DNA of 46,022 nucleotides from contig NZ_CAIWNH010000478.1 in the NCBI RefSeq assembly GCF_903913935.1, forward strand, positions 1 through 46,022, given 5' to 3'. The notes below the pieces were generated by a model. That model had not been told where the DNA came from and ran no database searches. It saw only the letters and a program-made list of their open reading frames with translations. The DNA comes from an uncultured Mucilaginibacter sp. (GTDB lineage Bacteria; Bacteroidota; Bacteroidia; Sphingobacteriales; Sphingobacteriaceae). Within the stretch, counting starts at the first letter, position 1, and each line of letters begins with the position of its first letter. Shown piece by piece: positions 7,715-14,715 of this stretch. Both the position numbers and the translations under genes were made by a program.

Positions 7715-10525
7715 TCAATGTGCCTCCAGCCAGTTCACCCCTGTGCCAATCTCCACCATAATGGGCACGGTAGTTTTGATGGCATTTTTCATGTTCTCCA
7801 TAATGATGGGTTTTACAATTTCCACCTCGTGATGTGGTACATCAAACACCAACTCATCATGCACCTGCATGGTCATGCGGGCATCCAGGTTGCGGGCTTT
7901 AAATTCGCGGTGGATATTGATCATCGCTATTTTTATCATGTCGGCAGCGGAACCTTGTATCGGCGCATTAATGGCATTTCGCTCTGCAAAACCACGTACC
8001 GTTTGATTGGCTGAATTAATATCGCGCAGGTACCTGCGGCGGCCCATCAGTGTGCATACATACCCGTTTTCGCGGGCAAAGTTCATGGTATCCGCCATAT
8101 AACTTTTGATACCGGGGAACTGTGCGAAATAATTATCAATTATCTCGGCGGCTTCCTTGCGGGGGATCCCCAGGCTTTGCGATAAACCAAAAGCCGACTG
8201 CCCGTAAATAATGCCAAAGTTTACCGCTTTGGCATTACGGCGCTGGGTACTGGTTACCTCCCCCAGGCTGATGCCATACACATTGGCAGCGGTAGCTGTG
8301 TGGATGTCGAGGTTTTGCACAAAAGCTTCCATCATGTTGGCATCTTTGCTGATCTCCGCAATAATGCGCAATTCTATCTGCGAATAATCCGCAGATACTA
8401 GGGTATGCCCGCTATCCCGCGGAATAAATGCTTTCCTTACTTCCCGCCCGCGCTCGGTGCGGATAGGAATGTTTTGCAGGTTGGGGTTATTGGAGCTTAA
8501 ACGCCCGGTTGCCGCTACCGCCTGGTTGTAGGAGGTATGCACCCTGCCGGTTTTACGGTTTACCATGGTCGGCAGCGCATCCACATAGGTTGATTTTAAC
8601 TTTTGCAGCTGGCGAAAATCAAGGATATCTCTTACAATATCACTTTTGGCGGCAAGCCCCATCAATACATCTTCACCGGTTTGGTATTGGCCTGTTTTGG
8701 TTTTTTTTGCTTTGGGATCGAGCATCAGTTTTTCAAACAACACCTCGCCCAACTGTTTTGGCGACGCGATATTAAAGCGTACCCCTGCTTTTTCAAAGAT
8801 GATTTTTTCGAATTTGGCGATATCTGTTTCCAGTTCTTTTGAAAATTCCTTCAGCGTTTCGTGGTCTATCAAAACGCCTTCGTACTCCATATCGGCCAGC
8901 ACATAGATCAGCGGGTTTTCAATTTCGTTAACGAGTTTTTCGCTGTCAACTTCTTTTAGTTTGGGCTCGAAAATGGTTTTCAATTGCAAGGTGATGTCAG
9001 CATCCTCGGCGGCGTATTCCTTTATTTTTTCGATCTCCACATCGCGCATGCTGCCCTGGTTTTTGCCTTTTGCACCAATGAGTTCAGTTATGGATACCGG
9101 TTTGTAATTCAAATAATTTTCAGAAAGCACATCCATACCGTGGCGGGTATCGGGGTCAATGACGTAATGGGCCATCATGGTATCAAAAAGTTGGCCTTTT
9201 ACTTCAACGCCATACCATTTCAGCATTAAAATATCAAACTTCAGGTTCTGGCCAATTTTGCCTACACCAGCATCTTCCAGCACTGGTTTAAACTCATTTA
9301 CTATCCCCTGGGTTATTTCCTGGTCTGCGGGAACCGGGATATACCATGCCTCGCCGGGCTTTATAGCGAAGGATAGCCCTACCAATTCACAATCATTGGC
9401 ATCCGTGCCGGTGGTTTCCGTATCAAAACAGAAACTTTTTTGCTGCGCGAGGATTTCAATAAGCGCTCTCCTTTTTTCAGGTGTATCTGCTAAATGGTAT
9501 TCATGTGCTACGTTATGGATGTTTTTAGCGTCTGCCGCAACAGGCGGTTCGTAAATATCCTGCATATCGACCGCCAAAACCGGGCGGCTATCATCAACAG
9601 GGGCGCCAAACAAATCCGTTTGAAAGCCGGCGGCCCGTGTTTCCGTTATGCTGAAATCATCCCCAAAAACCCGTTTACCTAAAGTCCTGAATTCCAGCTC
9701 GGCAAATAAAGGCTCCAGCAGGTCCTTGCTTGGCGGGCCCATTGCCAGGCCCTCTTCATCCAGTTCAACAGGAACATTGAGGATGATGGTAGCCAGCTTT
9801 TTCGACATCATGCCCTGATCGGCAAATTGCTCCACATTTTCGCGCTGCTTGCCTTTCAGTTCGTGGCTATGGCTGATGATCTCTTCAACCGAGCCATATT
9901 GTTTGATCAATGCCTTGGCAGTTTTTTCACCAATGCCGGGGATGCCGGGGATACCGTCGACAGCATCGCCCCAAAGGCCCAAAATATCTATCACCTGTTC
10001 AACGCGCTCAATTTCCCATTTCTCTAATATTTCCTTTACGCCTAATATCTCCATCTCGTTACCCATGCGTGCAGGTTTGTAGATAAAAATATTTTCGGAT
10101 ACCAGCTGGCCGAAATCCTTATCAGGTGTCATGCAATATACCTGGTAGCCCTGTACCTCCGCTTTTTTGGCCAGGGTGCCGATAATATCGTCGGCTTCGT
10201 AACCATCAGAGGTGATTACCGGGATATTAAACCCAAGGATCACTTTAAATATGTAAGGCAATGCCGCCGACAGATCTTCGGGCATACTTTCCCGGTGCGC
10301 TTTGTAGGCTGCAAAATCAATATGCCGTTCGGTAGGCGCTTCGGTATCAAATACCACGGCCATATGCGTAGGTTTTTCTTTTCTGATCACCTCGAGCAGG
10401 GTATTGGTAAAACCCATCACCGCCGAAGTGTTTAAACCGCCCGAAGTAAAACGCGGGGTTTTGCTCAACGCAAAATGCGCCCGGTAAATAAGGGCCATGC
10501 CGTCCAGGAGAAATAACTTTTTCAT
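7715..10525 (-). CDS. polA: DNA polymerase I with active proofreading domain
   Basis: 936 residues, the full three-domain enzyme used for Okazaki-fragment maturation and repair. The 5'-3' exonuclease/flap domain fills about residues 1-300 (LLDGMALIYRAHFAL, GYEADDIIGTLA, the helix-hairpin-helix GIPGIPGIGEKTA). The 3'-5' exonuclease starts near 365 and keeps all three motifs: FDTETTGTD, GQNLKFDIL and YAAEDADI, so proofreading is probably intact, unlike Taq-type enzymes. The polymerase domain shows VSADYSQIELRI, the O-helix RRNAKAVNFGIIYG and MQVHDELVFDVP. The ATG is at 10525; a good promoter lies at 10612-10640, inside the loop of the 10537-10720 repeat. Confidence 0.97.
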   Translation of the reverse strand: MKKLFLLDGMALIYRAHFALSKTPRFTSGGLNTSAVMGFTNTLLEVIRKEKPTHMAVVFDTEAPTERHIDFAAYKAHRESMPEDLSAALPYIFKVILGFNIPVITSDGYEADDIIGTLAKKAEVQGYQVYCMTPDKDFGQLVSENIFIYKPARMGNEMEILGVKEILEKWEIERVEQVIDILGLWGDAVDGIPGIPGIGEKTAKALIKQYGSVEEIISHSHELKGKQRENVEQFADQGMMSKKLATIILNVPVELDEEGLAMGPPSKDLLEPLFAELEFRTLGKRVFGDDFSITETRAAGFQTDLFGAPVDDSRPVLAVDMQDIYEPPVAADAKNIHNVAHEYHLADTPEKRRALIEILAQQKSFCFDTETTGTDANDCELVGLSFAIKPGEAWYIPVPADQEITQGIVNEFKPVLEDAGVGKIGQNLKFDILMLKWYGVEVKGQLFDTMMAHYVIDPDTRHGMDVLSENYLNYKPVSITELIGAKGKNQGSMRDVEIEKIKEYAAEDADITLQLKTIFEPKLKEVDSEKLVNEIENPLIYVLADMEYEGVLIDHETLKEFSKELETDIAKFEKIIFEKAGVRFNIASPKQLGEVLFEKLMLDPKAKKTKTGQYQTGEDVLMGLAAKSDIVRDILDFRQLQKLKSTYVDALPTMVNRKTGRVHTSYNQAVAATGRLSSNNPNLQNIPIRTERGREVRKAFIPRDSGHTLVSADYSQIELRIIAEISKDANMMEAFVQNLDIHTATAANVYGISLGEVTSTQRRNAKAVNFGIIYGQSAFGLSQSLGIPRKEAAEIIDNYFAQFPGIKSYMADTMNFARENGYVCTLMGRRRYLRDINSANQTVRGFAERNAINAPIQGSAADMIKIAMINIHREFKARNLDARMTMQVHDELVFDVPHHEVEIVKPIIMENMKNAIKTTVPIMVEIGTGVNWLEAH

Positions 10526-10536
10526 TTTTTTATAAT

Positions 10537-10720
10537 GATTACGCCGATTGTTGTTTTTGATTACACCGATTGATTATGTTGATTACACCGATCCATCAAA
10601 AAAGTGTGTTTCAAAAATACAACTTATGTTGATTAACAAAACTTATCGATGAAATCCTTTTTTCAAATCAATGAAATCCCCAATAAAAATCGGTGGAATC
10701 AATACCTAATCGGTGAAATC
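10537..10720. repeat. Iterated-word inverted repeat, word GATTACACCGATT
   Basis: The left arm has three copies: GATTACGCCGATT (10537-10549), GATTACACCGATT (10559-10571) and GATTACACCGAT (10581-10592). The right arm carries complementary copies: AATCGGTGGAATC (10688-10700), AATCGGTGAAATC (10708-10720) and weaker ones at 10644-10656 and 10666-10678. It fills the gap between polA (5' side) and the tag stop codon at 10721. The same word forms the hairpin at 15984-16078. Confidence 0.8.
10612..10640 (-). promoter_or_regulatory. polA promoter, Bacteroidota type
   Basis: On the minus strand TTTG (10640-10637) is followed after 17 bases by TATTTTTG (10619-10612), matching the TTTG-N17-23-TAnnTTTG consensus. 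It predicts a start near 10606 and a leader of about 80 bases that includes the left arm of the surrounding repeat. Confidence 0.6.
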
Positions 10721-11260
10721 TTATTTAAAAGAACAATCCGGCAAATGATCATTCACCATACCGGTGGCCTGCATGTGGGCATAGCAGATCGTTGTGCCGA
10801 AAAACTTAAAGCCGCGTTTTTTCATGTCCTTGCTGATCGCGTCGGAGATAGGGGTACTGGCAGGTGTGCTACCTGAAAAATTATTTATGGCCTTCCCACC
10901 TGGCATAAAACTGTACAGGTATTTATCAAACGAGCCGAATTCCTTTTGCACTTCAATAAAAAGCTTTGCGTTGTTGATGGACGATAAAACTTTAAGCTTG
11001 TTGCGGATAATTCCCGGGTCATTCATCAAACGCTCCACATCCCCATCATCAAAGGCGGCTACTTTCTGCACATCAAAATCAGCATAGGCTTTGCGATAAC
11101 CCTCGCGCCGGCGTAAAATAGTGATCCAGCTTAAACCTGCCTGGGCAGATTCCAATACCAGGAACTCAAACAGCTTTTTATCATCATGTACCTCTTTGCC
11201 CCATTCTTCGTCATGGTATTTAAGATAGAGTTCATCTTTGCCGGGCCATGAGCATCTCTT
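10721..11260 (-). CDS. tag: DNA-3-methyladenine glycosylase I; start codon replaced by an inverted repeat
   Basis: The frame encodes a full-length Tag: KRCSWPGKDELYLKYHDEEW, then LESAQAGLSWITILRRREGY, and the C-terminal KKRGFKFFGTTICYAHMQA with VNDHLPDC. The four zinc ligands of Tag (Cys of KRC, His of KYHD, His and Cys of NDHLPDC) and the base-binding Glu of LES are present. The enzyme removes 3-methyladenine from alkylated DNA. Oddity: no initiation codon exists. The codon before AAG-AGA-TGC is TTA (11263-11261), which is part of the inverted repeat at 11259-11288, and the frame meets a TAG four codons further upstream. An ATG was presumably there before. A TTG at 11155 is the only later candidate but would drop the zinc-binding Cys. 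The gene may be silent or use a non-standard start. Confidence 0.85.
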   Translation of the reverse strand, partial: KRCSWPGKDELYLKYHDEEWGKEVHDDKKLFEFLVLESAQAGLSWITILRRREGYRKAYADFDVQKVAAFDDGDVERLMNDPGIIRNKLKVLSSINNAKLFIEVQKEFGSFDKYLYSFMPGGKAINNFSGSTPASTPISDAISKDMKKRGFKFFGTTICYAHMQATGMVNDHLPDCSFK

Positions 11261-11715
11261 TAAGTCTTGAGTCTAAAGTCTTGAGTCATTTTTATTTGAA
11301 TTTTTCCGGATTGTTTATCATGAAGATTAGCAAACGCGTAACTTCGTCACTTTGCTTGTCAAGTTCATCATATTTCTCTTTGTTGATATAGTTACATGCA
11401 AGACAAGCATCCAACCACGCTTGGGTTTCACCATTTTCCATGTCGGCATCGGTTAGTTTACTAACAAAATGATTAGGATATCTTCTTTTTTTATAAGCTT
11501 CCGCAATTGATGCAAAAACCGATCTTGATGAACGCCTGATCTGATCAATTAAGCTATAGGTTTCTTCTTTAGGAAATGTTTTGGTGATGAAAAAAATTTC
11601 CATAGAAAGTGCAAAAGCCTTTTTGTATGCAATTAAATCCCGAAACGAACCCATAAATTAGAAATTTGCTAAATATAAGAAAACCTGACTCAAGACTTTA
11701 GACTCAGGACTTAAA
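11259..11715. mobile_element. Intervening-sequence-like cassette with heptad inverted repeats
   Basis: Arms at 11259-11288 and 11686-11715 are 30 bases each and complementary at 29 positions. Each arm is a heptad array, read as GACTCAA-GACTTTA-GACTCAA (or GACTCAG)-GACTTA. They enclose exactly one gene, a four-helix-bundle protein of the 23S rRNA intervening-sequence family (11292-11654), whose stop codon is 3 bases from the left arm. The outer left edge coincides with the lost start codon of tag. The right arm supplies the last two codons and the stop of the AhpD-like gene. No transposase, integrase or target duplication is visible, so the mode of movement is unknown; mobility is inferred from the architecture. 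Confidence 0.6.
11292..11654 (-). CDS. Four-helix-bundle protein, 23S rRNA intervening-sequence family
   Basis: 120 residues matching the pattern of the four-helix-bundle family known from 23S rRNA intervening sequences (S23/Avd-like): FRDLIAYKKAFALSMEIF, TKTFPKEETYSLIDQIRRSS, SVFASIAEAY, then a helix with the conserved Glu in ADMENGETQAWLDACLA, and a last helix LDKQSDEVTRLLIFMI. Structural members form pentameric basic bundles; a cellular role is not established, though binding to nucleic acid is suspected. In spirochaetes and Coxiella such genes sit inside 23S rRNA between inverted repeats. Here the gene sits between two protein genes, also within inverted repeats. It starts at the ATG at 11654, 31 bases from the right arm. 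Confidence 0.9.
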   Translation of the reverse strand: MGSFRDLIAYKKAFALSMEIFFITKTFPKEETYSLIDQIRRSSRSVFASIAEAYKKRRYPNHFVSKLTDADMENGETQAWLDACLACNYINKEKYDELDKQSDEVTRLLIFMINNPEKFK

Positions 11716-12048
11716 ACAAAGCTCATCCCAATATTCTACCGCTCTCCGGTAATGCGGAATCACAATTGATCCACCCACCAAATTGGCGATCATAAATACC
11801 TCATTCATTTCATCATGATTGACCCCCGCTTCGTGGCATTTGCCTAAATGGTATTTAATACAATCATCGCAACGCAAAACCATCGAAGCTACCAGGCCCA
11901 GCATTTCCTTGGTTTTCACATCCAGCGCGCCTTCGGCATAGGTGGTGGTATCCAGTGCGAAAAAGCGCTTGATATTGGTATTGGCGGTTTCCATGATCCT
12001 GTCGTTCATTTTAGTACGGTAGGATTCAAAATCTTCTATTAAGGACAT
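11704..12048 (-). CDS. AhpD-like / carboxymuconolactone decarboxylase family protein
   Basis: 114 residues of the alkylhydroperoxidase D-like fold. The redox motif C-x-x-C-x-x-x-H is present as RCDDCIKYH (Cys60, Cys63, His67), followed by the family helix EMNEVFMIANLVGGSIVIPH. Such proteins are thiol peroxidase partners or small reductases in oxidative stress defence; the presence of both cysteines favours a redox role over a decarboxylase. The final residues FKS and the stop codon are encoded by the right arm of the 11259-11715 cassette, so the native C-terminus may have been altered. The start ATG is at 12048. Confidence 0.88.
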   Translation of the reverse strand: MSLIEDFESYRTKMNDRIMETANTNIKRFFALDTTTYAEGALDVKTKEMLGLVASMVLRCDDCIKYHLGKCHEAGVNHDEMNEVFMIANLVGGSIVIPHYRRAVEYWDELCFKS

Positions 12049-12060
12049 GTTTAATTAGTG

Positions 12061-12260
12061 AGTTATTGAATTAGTGATTGATGTAATTTCGGATTTCGGA
12101 ATTTCGATTTCGGAATTAGAGCTGCAATTTTATTTATTGATCGGTGCAAAGTTCTAAAAAAGTATCGCGGTGTCCATATTTCCTAAAATAAAAAATCCGA
12201 AATCGAACATCCGAAACGGCATAGCCTTCTTGAACACCGTTAAAAATAAACCATCGTGAA
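12061..12260. repeat. Iterated-word inverted repeat, word TTTCGGAT/TTTCGATTTCGGA
   Basis: TTTCGGAATTTCGATTTCGG and on (12094-12117) is complementary at 21 of 24 positions to 12193-12216 (AAATCCGAAATCGAACATCC and on). A further half-copy GAAAAATCCGAAAT lies near 12257-12270. The left side is preceded by another iterated word, GAATTAGTGATTGATG (12068-12083). It fills the gap between the divergent AhpD-like and VOC genes and must include both promoters; no TAnnTTTG box was recognised. Confidence 0.7.
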
Positions 12261-12303
12261 AAATCCGAAATAAAAAAATAAATTTACTTCAAATTAAAAC
12301 CCC

Positions 12304-12681
12304 ATGGAAAGTCTCTCCCCCAACATTTTCGTTGAAGACATGAACGAAACCATCAGTTTTTATATGTCTATCGGATTTCAACTGGTAATGACCGTACCCG
12401 AAGCCGGTACTGAATTTGTTTGGGCGATGATGAGCAATGGCGACGTTACCTTTATGTTCCAGACCTTTGAAAGTTTGGATAAGGAACTCCCGAATATCAG
12501 CCGGCGAAATGGCGGATCGCTGTTGTTTTATATCAAACTTAAAAAGATTCGCGAGTTTTTTGAGTTGATCCATGAAAAGGTAACGGTATTGAAAGGCCTG
12601 GAAACCACTTTTTACGGCGCTACCGAATTCTCCATCCTTGATAATAATAACTACGTTTTAACTTTTGCAGAGGACGAATAA
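12304..12681 (+). CDS. VOC (glyoxalase/bleomycin-resistance fold) protein
   Basis: 125 residues with the repeated beta-alpha-beta-beta-beta layout of the vicinal oxygen chelate superfamily. The opening MESLSPNIFVEDMNETISFY and MSNGDVTFMFQTFESL are typical of the first half. The superfamily includes glyoxalases, dioxygenases and antibiotic-binding proteins, and the residues do not allow choosing among them. Its stop TAA overlaps by one base the ATG of a second VOC gene at 12681, so the two are an operon and may form a heterodimer; that partnership is inferred only from coupling. Confidence 0.85.
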   Translation: MESLSPNIFVEDMNETISFYMSIGFQLVMTVPEAGTEFVWAMMSNGDVTFMFQTFESLDKELPNISRRNGGSLLFYIKLKKIREFFELIHEKVTVLKGLETTFYGATEFSILDNNNYVLTFAEDE

Positions 12682-13049
12682 TGATCAACTTTATCCGTGC
12701 CGACCATATCCATATTTGTGTACCACCTGAGCGACTGGAAGAGGCCAGGCAATTTTACACCGGTATCATCGGCCTGAAACTGATTGAACGGCCCGACAAG
12801 ATCTTTGGCAATGCAGGTTATTGGTTTGATATAGGAAATATCCAATTGCATATCGGGGTGGAACCTTCATTAGCGCGCTCCATCAGGCATACCGCTTTTG
12901 AAGTTGCCGATGTACAAGCGGCAAGGTATTTGCTAGAAGAAAATAACATTGAAATCCTCGAAGAGCCAAAGATCCGCGGCCGTACGCGCTTTGCATTTAT
13001 CGACCCTTTTGGCAACCGGATGGAATTGTTACAAATGATTGATGAATAA
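12681..13049 (+). CDS. VOC family protein, glyoxalase-like
   Basis: 122 residues, second of two overlapping VOC genes (TAATG junction). It has a clearer metal-site pattern than its partner: ADHIHICVPPERLEEARQFY at the start with the first His, then QLHIGVE near residue 55, RHTAFEVADVQAARYLLEEN, and the C-terminal FIDPFGNRMELLQ, where the Glu is a usual fourth ligand. The arrangement resembles glyoxalase I-like or extradiol-dioxygenase-like members, so a metalloenzyme on a small substrate is likely. The substrate is unknown. Confidence 0.87.
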   Translation: MINFIRADHIHICVPPERLEEARQFYTGIIGLKLIERPDKIFGNAGYWFDIGNIQLHIGVEPSLARSIRHTAFEVADVQAARYLLEENNIEILEEPKIRGRTRFAFIDPFGNRMELLQMIDE

Positions 13050-13096
13050 GATTATATTTTTTAAATTTAGCATTAAATTAAAAGACTAAGCAGCAT

Positions 13097-13462
13097 ATGA
13101 AATTCATTTCCCCCAAAATTCATGGTGTAATCGACTATTTAATGGTGATCGTATTGCTATGTTCTCCAGCCTTTTTTTCCTTCACCGGTACACTGGCTAT
13201 TTTTACCTATGCGCTGGGGGCAGTTCATTTGGTTTTATCAATTTTGACAGATTATCCTTTAGGGATTTTTAAAGCTATCCCTGTTACCATACATGCCACT
13301 ATCGAGGTTTTGGTGGGTATTACTCTTATCATCCTGGCGTACACCCTGTTTGGTGACAACCCCGACGGCAAGCTTTTTTATGTGATCTTTGGCACGGTGA
13401 TATTGCTTACCTGGCTGGTAACTGATTATATGGGTAACGAATTTAACGAGGCTACCTTATAA
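13097..13462 (+). CDS. Four-helix integral membrane protein, SPW-like
   Basis: 121 residues, nearly all hydrophobic, with four predicted membrane helices (about residues 12-30, 33-50, 60-85, 92-110). The start MKFISPKIHGVIDYLMVIVL has the S-P-x-x-H-G-x-x-D-Y pattern of small membrane proteins related to the SPW repeat family. Function unknown. The gene overlaps the stop of the convergent alkyltransferase-like gene by 6 bases (13457-13462), so no terminator separates them. It ends YMGNEFNEATL in the cytoplasm or periplasm; topology cannot be settled here. Confidence 0.75.
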   Translation: MKFISPKIHGVIDYLMVIVLLCSPAFFSFTGTLAIFTYALGAVHLVLSILTDYPLGIFKAIPVTIHATIEVLVGITLIILAYTLFGDNPDGKLFYVIFGTVILLTWLVTDYMGNEFNEATL

Positions 13463-13789
13463 AGCCAGTTCGATTGACGGATCCCAGTATAACTTTTTAA
13501 AATCCTGCACCTGGTCGTCTACCACTTTTACGCCTTCGCTTTCCAGCAATTGCTGCATCAGGTTACCGCCGAAATGAAATTTGGCAGTTAACAAACCCTG
13601 CCTGTTTACAACCCTGTGCGCCGGTACCGGGGGCATCGCATTTCCGCAGGCCTGCATGGCCCAGCCTACCATCCGAGATGAACCTTTAGTGCCCAGGTAA
13701 GCGGCAATAGCGCCATACGAAGTTACCCTGCCAACAGGGATCAGTCGCGCCACTTCATAAACCTTTTCGAAAAAATTATCATCTTTCAT
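13457..13789 (-). CDS. Alkyltransferase-like (ATL) protein of the MGMT family
   Basis: 110 residues corresponding to the DNA-binding C-terminal domain of O6-methylguanine-DNA methyltransferase. The helix-turn-helix region GRVTSYGAIAAYLG with Tyr25, the arginine finger SSRMVGWAM (Arg39) and the active-site loop are present, but the loop reads PVPAHRV in place of PCHRV: the alkyl-accepting cysteine is an alanine (Ala57). By analogy with ATL proteins it should flip and bind alkylated guanine without transferring the alkyl group, marking it for nucleotide excision repair. It is convergent with and overlaps the membrane-protein gene at 13097-13462. Confidence 0.9.
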   Translation of the reverse strand: MKDDNFFEKVYEVARLIPVGRVTSYGAIAAYLGTKGSSRMVGWAMQACGNAMPPVPAHRVVNRQGLLTAKFHFGGNLMQQLLESEGVKVVDDQVQDFKKLYWDPSIELAL

Positions 13790-13811
13790 TGGCTGTGCGT
13801 TAAACTTTATT

Positions 13812-13895
13812 GCCTCACCCCGGCCCTCTCCAAAGGAGAGGGAGTAAAAACACTCTTTCTTAAAGCACTCTCCTTTGGAGAGGGTTGGGTGAGGC
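13812..13895. repeat. Large inverted repeat between ATL gene and trmB
   Basis: GCCTCACCCCGGCCCTCTCC with AAAGGAGAG (13812-13840) is complementary to 13868-13895 (CTCTCCTTTGGAGAGGG then TTGGGTGAGGC) apart from a CGG/AA difference. Each arm also contains its own palindrome CTCTCC-AAA-GGAGAG, so either two small hairpins or one long hairpin can form. I recall similar sequences scattered in many Bacteroidota genomes. It starts 2 bases from the trmB stop codon. Confidence 0.85.
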
Positions 13896-13897
13896 CT

Positions 13898-14548
13898 CTA
13901 TTCAAACGAAAACTTCAGATAGTTGATATTCTTATCGTGCTTTAAATATTTCTTTTCGTAATAGGTTTTGATGGACAGCACCTCATCTGCAAAATCGGAG
14001 TGATATAGATCCTCAGTTTTGATGTGCAGCTTCATGCCGGTGTCAGCAATTTTTTCAGTGGTATAGGCATGCAGGCCGTCGTTATCCGTTTTAAGGTTGA
14101 TAAAGCCGCCCGGTTTTAACAATGGTTTGTACTTATCAAGGAATCGGGATGAAGTGAGCCTTTTCTTTTCGCGGCTAACCTGAAGCTGTGGATCTGGGAA
14201 AGTGATCCAGATCTCATCTATCTCGCCTTCACCAAAATAATCAAGGATGGTTTCTATTTGGATCCGAAGGAATGCCACATTGGGTACGCCATCTTCCAGC
14301 GCCGTTTTAGCGCCGCGCCAGATACGGTTGCCCTTGTAATCAATCCCGATAAAATTCTTTGCCGGAAACAAACGGGCCAGGTTCACGGTGTATTCGCCTT
14401 TGCCACAAGCCAGCTCCAGCACTACCGGGTTGTTGTTTTTAAAATGACCTGTGCTCCATTGCCCTTTAAATGGTTTACCTGCATCCAGCTGCAAAACATT
14501 GCTGAAAGTATTTACTTCGGCAAAACGCCTTAACTTATCTTTTCCCAA
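13898..14548 (-). CDS. trmB: tRNA (guanine(46)-N7)-methyltransferase
   Basis: 216 residues, typical TrmB length. It methylates N7 of G46 in the variable loop of tRNA using S-adenosylmethionine. The SAM-binding motif VLELACGKGEYTVNLA is near residue 45, followed by NFIGIDYKGNRIWRGAKTA; the TrmB signature IWITFPDPQLQ and KPGGFINLKTDN complete the fold. The initiation codon appears to be TTG at 14548 (TTG GGA AAA GAT), aligning with the usual MGK start; no ATG is close. A TATTTTTG box 17 bases upstream (14566-14573) implies a very short leader. Confidence 0.93.
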   Translation of the reverse strand: MGKDKLRRFAEVNTFSNVLQLDAGKPFKGQWSTGHFKNNNPVVLELACGKGEYTVNLARLFPAKNFIGIDYKGNRIWRGAKTALEDGVPNVAFLRIQIETILDYFGEGEIDEIWITFPDPQLQVSREKKRLTSSRFLDKYKPLLKPGGFINLKTDNDGLHAYTTEKIADTGMKLHIKTEDLYHSDFADEVLSIKTYYEKKYLKHDKNINYLKFSFE

Positions 14549-14565
14549 TTCAAAAAATTAAAGCG

Positions 14566-14599
14566 CAAAAATAGGATTTTAGCGGCTTAATCGATCAAA
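14566..14599 (-). promoter_or_regulatory. Putative trmB promoter
   Basis: Minus-strand TTTG (14599-14596), 22-base spacer, TATTTTTG (14573-14566). The start codon at 14548 is 17 bases from the box, leaving a leader of roughly 10-13 bases. Confidence 0.45.
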
Positions 14600-14610
14600 A
14601 TATGTTATCC

Positions 14611-14710
14611 CGTTCTTTCTTTCGTCTTCCCCGCTGCCAGTCTTTTCTAACTTTCGGTCTTTTCTGACTTTCGGACTTTCGGTCTTCCCTCTCTTCCTGT
14701 CTTCCCGACG
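14611..14710. repeat. One-armed iterated word CTTTCGGA/CTTTCGGT
   Basis: Pyrimidine-rich stretch with repeats of GACTTTCG, GGTCTTTTCTGACTTTCGG and GGTCTTCC over about 100 bases, between trmB and the glycine-rich TPM gene. I do not find a complementary arm nearby. A short relative (TTTCGGACTTTTCCGACTTC) occurs at 42606-42625. Confidence 0.5.
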
Positions 14711-14715
14711 TCCTC

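Noticed and set aside
7593-7832. 79-residue plus-strand frame in the glgA-polA gap
   Set aside because: More than half lies antisense to the polA C-terminus and the rest resembles a decayed REP-like element.
9177-9554. 125-residue plus-strand frame in polA
   Set aside because: Antisense to the conserved exonuclease and linker of polA; Ser-rich shadow frame.
11259-11715. Insertion sequence with terminal inverted repeats
   Set aside because: The only gene encodes a 120-residue four-helix bundle with no DDE, HUH or recombinase motif, and I find no target duplication, so a classical IS is not supported.
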